A stretch of DNA of 8,548 bases from Mycobacterium sp. Lineage in GTDB: Bacteria > Actinomycetota > Actinomycetes > Mycobacteriales > Mycobacteriaceae. Below, in pieces: positions 5,797 to 8,548 of the stretch. The position numbers and the translations under genes are program-made. Positions within the stretch are counted from its first letter, which is position 1. The number at the start of each line of letters is the position of its first letter. The notes beneath the pieces are model-generated. The model made no database searches, was not told where the DNA came from, and saw nothing but the letters and a program-made list of their open reading frames with translations. The stretch is from assembly GCA_018882545.1 (NCBI GenBank), contig VERS01000057.1, forward strand, positions 1 to 8,548, written 5' to 3'.

Positions 5797-6638
5797 CTGC
5801 GGGCGATGCGGTTTTCCGCCAGATCCAAGCCGCCGCACGCTCTATGGCGGCCAGGGGCGGGAGCAATGCACCGACCCGGGAGTACCTGATTCGGCACACG
5901 CTTGAGTCCTTCCTTGACCGCCTGACCCGCACCTCCCATCGCGGAGACTTCGTCCTCAAAGGCGGGGTTCTGCTGGCCGCCTACGGAGCGCGGCGCCCGA
6001 CAAGAGATGCCGACTCCAACGCCGTCAGTGCCGACGTCAACGCTGAGCATCTGGCCCAGGTTGTCCGCGACATCGCCGCCATCGAAGCCGACGACGGGGT
6101 TGTGTTCGACGTCGACACGATCAGCACACAGCAGATCCGGGAAGACGCCGACTACCCAGCGTTCCGCGTACGGATCACCGCGGCGATCGGCCGGTGGGAG
6201 GGAGCCGCGGTGTGGGACGTCTCCACCGGAGACCCGATGGTCCCAGCACCCCGACTGGTCACACTCGACCGGATATTCGGCAACCCGATCACGCTCCTCG
6301 GCTACGCACCCGAGACCACTATCGCCGAGAAGGGCGTCACCATTCTCGAACGCGGCATCACCAGCACACGTTGGCGCGACTACGTCGACATCGTCCAAAT
6401 TGCCGGCCGTGGAATCGACCCCGGCGAGTTGCTTCGTTCGGCGCGGGCCGTCGCACAGCACCGCAGGGTCGCCCTTGAACCTATTGCACCGCATCTCCTC
6501 GGTTATGGCGCAGTGGGACAAGCGAAGTGGGCTGCATGGCGCCGCAAGGAAAAACTCGAGTCAGTCTGTGAGGAAAATCTCGACGAACAGATCAACCTGG
6601 TAATAAACATCCTCGATCCAGTCTTCGCCAGCGGCTAG
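5793..6638 (+). CDS. abiEii: AbiEii/AbiGii-family nucleotidyltransferase toxin
   Basis: A 281-aa DNA polymerase-beta-fold nucleotidyltransferase-like toxin. The expected motifs are present: FVLKGGVLL (53-61) with the GG nucleotide-binding turn, TRDAD (70-74) with metal-binding D72 and D74, a lysine at K180 in TTIAEKGVTI, and WRDYVDI (194-200) with D196/D199. Length and motif order fit the family, so the toxin looks intact. Relatives in mycobacteria and other bacteria stop growth by GTP binding or by adding nucleotides to tRNA acceptor ends; the substrate of this one is unknown. It is translated from an ATGA overlap with the antitoxin gene and needs no separate promoter. It lies between two copies of the 26-bp repeat and next to a tRNA gene, so it is probably carried as cargo of the mobile element. 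Confidence 0.88.
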   Translation: MTAGDAVFRQIQAAARSMAARGGSNAPTREYLIRHTLESFLDRLTRTSHRGDFVLKGGVLLAAYGARRPTRDADSNAVSADVNAEHLAQVVRDIAAIEADDGVVFDVDTISTQQIREDADYPAFRVRITAAIGRWEGAAVWDVSTGDPMVPAPRLVTLDRIFGNPITLLGYAPETTIAEKGVTILERGITSTRWRDYVDIVQIAGRGIDPGELLRSARAVAQHRRVALEPIAPHLLGYGAVGQAKWAAWRRKEKLESVCEENLDEQINLVINILDPVFASG

Positions 6639-6653
6639 AGGCACCCCACGCAC

Positions 6654-6665
6654 GGTGCGGGCACC
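6654..6665 (+). other. Short GC hairpin after abiEii
   Basis: GGTGC (6654-6658), spacer GG, and GCACC (6661-6665) form a small perfect hairpin 15 nt after the toxin stop codon. It lacks a T-run. It could slow transcription or protect the 3' end, but the stem is short. Confidence 0.25.
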
Positions 6666-6802
6666 TGCGGGGGCCGCGCCCGGGGTGAGCACCGACGCAG
6701 CTGGCGCGTGGTTGGGGGCCGGAAAACAGTGCGGTGAGGGCCTCGGCAGAACAACCGCGAGGAGGACGGCATGAGAGCCACGGAAGCCACACGCCGTCCC
6801 GG

Positions 6803-6825
6803 GGCGGGACCGCCTGGGTCCCGCC
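6803..6825 (+). terminator. GC-rich hairpin, possible terminator after abiE
   Basis: GGCGGGACC (6803-6811), loop GCCTG, and GGTCCCGCC (6817-6825) make a perfect 9-bp stem 165 nt past abiEii. No T-run follows. Actinobacterial hairpins without a U-tail are sometimes proposed as terminators, but this is weak evidence. The 200 nt between the toxin stop and the second 26-bp repeat otherwise hold no gene I can support. Confidence 0.35.
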
Positions 6826-6837
6826 GACCGGCCGCGT

Positions 6838-6863
6838 GTGACCACGCCGCGGCGAAGTTTGTG
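6838..6863. repeat. 26-bp direct repeat, right copy: probable att core near the tRNA terminator
   Basis: Matches 4950-4975 at 25 of 26 positions. It lies 25 nt outside the tRNA terminator stem and 64 nt from the tRNA 3' end, where a chromosome/element junction would be expected. A 12-bp tandem repeat begins inside its last bases. The two copies are 1,888 bp apart, with AbiE between them. Confidence 0.65.
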
Positions 6864-6883
6864 ACCAAATGTGTGACCAAATG
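6860..6883. repeat. 12-bp perfect tandem repeat (two units of TGTGACCAAATG)
   Basis: TGTGACCAAATG occurs at 6860-6871 and again at 6872-6883 with no spacer. A related TGTGACCA lies at 6837-6844, at the start of the 26-bp repeat. Ordered short repeats next to an att core could be binding sites for the integrase or excisionase. They could also be residue of an older integrase 3' end. Confidence 0.6.
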
Positions 6884-6888
6884 GCATA

Positions 6889-6924
6889 AAAACGGCCCCC
6901 GGAGAGTCCTCCGAGGGCCGTTTT
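6889..6924 (-). terminator. Bidirectional intrinsic terminator of the tRNA-fMet gene
   Basis: AAAACGGCCC (6889-6898) pairs with GGGCCGTTTT (6915-6924). The stem continues as CGGAG (6900-6904) with CTCCG (6909-6913) after a single mismatch, closing on a 4-nt loop. A T-run follows the stem on the minus strand, just past the tRNA 3' end, and another on the plus strand. It can therefore end tRNA transcription and also block read-through from the AbiE side. Confidence 0.85.
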
Positions 6925-6927
6925 GCC

Positions 6928-7004
6928 TGGTAGCGGGGACAGGATTCGAACCTGCGACCTCTGGGTTATGAGCCCAGCGAGCTACCGAGCTGCTCCACCC
7001 CGCG
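6928..7004 (-). tRNA. metT: Initiator tRNA-fMet (anticodon CAT)
   Basis: The minus strand folds as a full 77-nt cloverleaf with an encoded CCA (complement of 6928-6930). The acceptor stem is CGCGGGG/CCCCGCT. The D-arm contains GAGCAGCTCGGTAGCTC, the anticodon stem is CTGGG/CCCAG around the loop CTCATAA (anticodon at 6968-6970), and the T-arm has GTTCGAATC. Two hallmarks identify an initiator rather than an elongator tRNA: an unpaired first position (C1 against U72), and three consecutive G:C pairs at the base of the anticodon stem. It is intact, so any element inserted at this locus preserved or restored it. A strong terminator follows. Confidence 0.96.
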
Positions 7005-7015
7005 ATGGCTCCCAA

Positions 7016-7045
7016 AGGCTACCTATGCGCCGCCGGACCCGCCAA
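7016..7045 (-). promoter_or_regulatory. Possible promoter of the tRNA-fMet gene
   Basis: On the minus strand, TTGGCG (7040-7045), an 18-nt spacer and TAGCCT (7016-7021, fits TANNNT) would start transcription a few bases ahead of the mature tRNA 5' end at 7004. A better-matching TTGACA (7062-7067) lies further upstream but has no -10 at a suitable distance. Confidence 0.4.
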
Positions 7046-7094
7046 ATCCCCAGCTAGGCGCTGTCAACACCGCACCGCGGCCCGCCGGATCGCC

Positions 7095-7108
7095 TACTGT
7101 GGCCGGTG
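7095..7108 (+). promoter_or_regulatory. Leaderless promoter of the DoxX-family gene
   Basis: TACTGT (7095-7100) matches TANNNT and ends 7 nt before the GTG at 7108, placing the transcript start on that codon. There is no Shine-Dalgarno before either candidate GTG (7099 or 7108), and 7099 lies inside the hexamer. This favours 7108 as the true start. Confidence 0.55.
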
Positions 7109-7524
7109 TGACGAACTCTCTGGAGGCCCGCGTCGGCCACTTCGCCCCCACCGTCATCGGTATCTGTCGCATCGTCTTGGGCTTCCTGTGGGGCCTGCAC
7201 GGCACCGCCAAGCTGTTCGGCTGGCCGGCCTCCACCTCCGGCCGGGTGCCCTTCGGCACCTGGCCGTACTGGTGGGCCGGGCTGATCGAGTTCGCCGTCG
7301 GGGTGCTGCTGATGCTGGGGCTGTTCACCGTGCCGGCGGCGATCCTGGGCTCGGGCACCATGGCGTTCGCCTACTTCACCGCACACCAGTCCAAGGGCCT
7401 GCTGCCGATCGAGAACGGCGGCGAACTGGCCGCCGTGTACTGCTTTGTGTTCCTGCTGCTGGCCTTCGTCGGTCCCGGCGCGTTCGCGCTGGATCGCCGG
7501 CGCGCCGCATCGGCCGGCGGCTAG
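7108..7524 (+). CDS. DoxX-family integral membrane protein (138 aa)
   Basis: Read from GTG 7108 (a frame-matched GTG at 7099 would add three residues). Four hydrophobic helices at about 15-31, 54-72, 74-92 and 107-124 match the usual four-helix DoxX fold. The HGTAKLFGWP block after helix 1 is typical of the family. The glycine-rich short protein ends in a basic DRRRA tail, likely cytoplasmic. DoxX-family proteins act in membrane redox or thiol stress complexes in mycobacteria, but many are uncharacterised and the partner here is unknown. The gene lies on the chromosome side of the tRNA and is convergent with a hydrolase gene; their stop codons overlap. Confidence 0.85.
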   Translation: MTNSLEARVGHFAPTVIGICRIVLGFLWGLHGTAKLFGWPASTSGRVPFGTWPYWWAGLIEFAVGVLLMLGLFTVPAAILGSGTMAFAYFTAHQSKGLLPIENGGELAAVYCFVFLLLAFVGPGAFALDRRRAASAGG

Positions 7525-8548
7525 CGACCGGTCCTGATGGTTCGCTGGCCCAGGCCGGCCACCACGGCGGCGATGTTGTAGCCCGGAGTGCGCGGCAACG
7601 GCTCCCCGTCGGGGTCGCGGGTGGAGCCCAGCTTCGGGTACTCGCTGTGCCCGGCCGCCCCGTCGAACTGCCACGCCGGCCCGCCGGGGTCGGTGACGAC
7701 GGCGGGCCCGGTCTCCAGGCGCACGAAGTTCGGGTTGGTGGCCGGGTCGGGGCCGAACGCACCCGTGCCGGAAACCGTGGCTACCGACAGCAGCGCATCG
7801 TCGACCACCCCGGGGGTGACCGCGGCCAGCACCCGCGCCAGCGGCGGGGCCTGGTAGACAAACCGGATCGGGTCATCGGGGCTGGCCATCGCATACACGT
7901 GCCCGGGAGCCAGGTTCAGGTCCGCCGGGGTGGCGGCGCCGATGCCGGGGGATCCGTAGAACACCGCCTCGCTGACCCCGTGGTCGCCGGACACCTGCAG
8001 CGCCAGGCCGGTGGTCAGCGAGCCGTAGGAGTGCCCGATCGCGGTCAGGTGCGCCGGGCCGCCGGTGCGGGCGGCCTGGATGCCGTCGTAGAACCGGGCC
8101 AGGCTCACCGCCCCGGCCCGGGCGGCGCCGTCGTGGCTGACCTGGTAGCCGCCCAGCCCGGAGCGGGCCAGGTCTGCCGGGCTGCCCGGGCCGGGGATCT
8201 GCGGGGCGTCGTAGCCGATCCAGGCGATCGCCGCGGCGGTCTCGGTGGGCCGGCCGGCGGCGGACAGCTGCCGCAGGGTTTCGCGCTGCAGCACCACCGC
8301 CTCGGCGGTCATGGTGCCCAGGGTGCCGCGCACCGTGCTGTTGAGCCCCGGGGTGGTGACCGCGACGTGGGTGGCGGTGTCGGGGTTGCCGACGGCGACG
8401 GCGGCGTGCACCTGCTGACCGCTGTCGAGGTCCAGCAGCATCAGCCGGGCGTCGGCGCCGTTGCGCTCCGCCTCGGCGAGGGCGTCGTCGACGGCCTGCA
8501 GGTCGGCCAGCGCCGCCGAACCGGAGGCCCGCGCGGCGGCCAGCGCCG
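7521..8548 (-). CDS. Alpha/beta hydrolase, DUF1023 type (C-terminal 341 aa, start beyond right edge)
   Basis: The minus-strand frame is open from the window edge to TAG at 7521-7523. An internal ATG at 8441 is followed by MLLDLDSGQQ, but the frame upstream of it (ALADLQAVDDALAEAERNGA, helical) continues to the edge, so the real start lies outside. The nucleophile elbow is GHSYGS, with the serine codon at 8028-8030. The block THVAVTTPGLNSTV and the elbow context fit the DUF1023 alpha/beta hydrolase family common in mycobacteria and other actinobacteria. Likely acid: Asp in ASPDDPIRF (codons near 7871-7877). Likely His: in DGAAGHSEYP (codon near 7647-7649). Substrate unknown; an esterase or lipase-like activity is plausible. 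No signal peptide can be judged because the N-terminus is missing. Confidence 0.85.
   Translation of the reverse strand, partial: ALAAARASGSAALADLQAVDDALAEAERNGADARLMLLDLDSGQQVHAAVAVGNPDTATHVAVTTPGLNSTVRGTLGTMTAEAVVLQRETLRQLSAAGRPTETAAAIAWIGYDAPQIPGPGSPADLARSGLGGYQVSHDGAARAGAVSLARFYDGIQAARTGGPAHLTAIGHSYGSLTTGLALQVSGDHGVSEAVFYGSPGIGAATPADLNLAPGHVYAMASPDDPIRFVYQAPPLARVLAAVTPGVVDDALLSVATVSGTGAFGPDPATNPNFVRLETGPAVVTDPGGPAWQFDGAAGHSEYPKLGSTRDPDGEPLPRTPGYNIAAVVAGLGQRTIRTGR

Noticed and set aside
5781..6521. 246-codon minus-strand frame opposite abiEii
   Set aside because: Shadow of a motif-confirmed toxin gene; no family resemblance.
6771..6971. 66-codon plus-strand frame with a good Shine-Dalgarno (GAGGAGG, 6759-6765)
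   Set aside because: Most of it runs through the 26-bp repeat, the terminator stem and antisense to the tRNA; the tail GTGFEPATSGL is the usual artefact of reading through a tRNA gene. It may be residue of an older integrase 3' end, but that cannot be shown.
7062..7067. Perfect TTGACA on the minus strand upstream of the tRNA
   Set aside because: No TANNNT hexamer lies 16-19 nt downstream, so it was not called as the tRNA promoter.
1..8548. CRISPR array or insertion sequence
   Set aside because: No regularly spaced identical repeats with unique spacers and no transposase frame were seen on either strand; the only recombinase is the tyrosine integrase.

Overview
The window is high-GC actinobacterial DNA, most likely from a mycobacterium or a close relative. 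The signs are the GC-rich third codon positions, several GTG starts, two genes that look leaderless (a TANNNT -10 hexamer about 6-7 nt before a GTG), an initiator tRNA of mycobacterial type, and a DUF1023-type alpha/beta hydrolase. Genus and species cannot be fixed from the sequence alone.

Layout. Positions 1-2194 (minus strand, running off the left edge) hold the N-terminal 731 residues of a very large superfamily 2 helicase resembling DruE/DUF1998-type helicases of anti-phage islands. A structured 202-nt divergent spacer separates it from a small zinc-finger protein (2397-2819). Next comes a stop/start-overlapping set: a winged-helix protein (2986-3456), a 58-residue excisionase-like protein (3449-3625) and a tyrosine integrase (3622-4953). 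A 285-nt non-coding stretch (4954-5238) is rich in repeats and hairpins and ends in the promoter/operator of an AbiEi/AbiEii toxin-antitoxin pair (5239-6638). A further 289 nt lead to the initiator tRNA-fMet gene (6928-7004, minus strand) and its bidirectional terminator. To the right lies ordinary chromosome: a DoxX-family membrane protein (7108-7524) and, convergent with it, an alpha/beta hydrolase (7521 to beyond 8548).

Interpretation. Everything left of the tRNA looks like a mobile defence island docked next to the initiator tRNA gene. It carries its own recombination module (regulator, excisionase, integrase) and at least two probable anti-phage functions, the large helicase and AbiE. 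The most unusual feature is a 26-bp direct repeat with one mismatch. One copy overlaps the integrase stop codon (4950-4975) and the other lies just outside the tRNA terminator (6838-6863). The repeats bracket the AbiE cassette and a 94-bp-period imperfect duplication that carries three GCATACCTCA motifs. This looks like an att-core duplication: either AbiE is a separately mobilisable cassette or two related elements sit in tandem. The left end of the island is outside the window, so neither its full gene content nor its outer att site can be seen.
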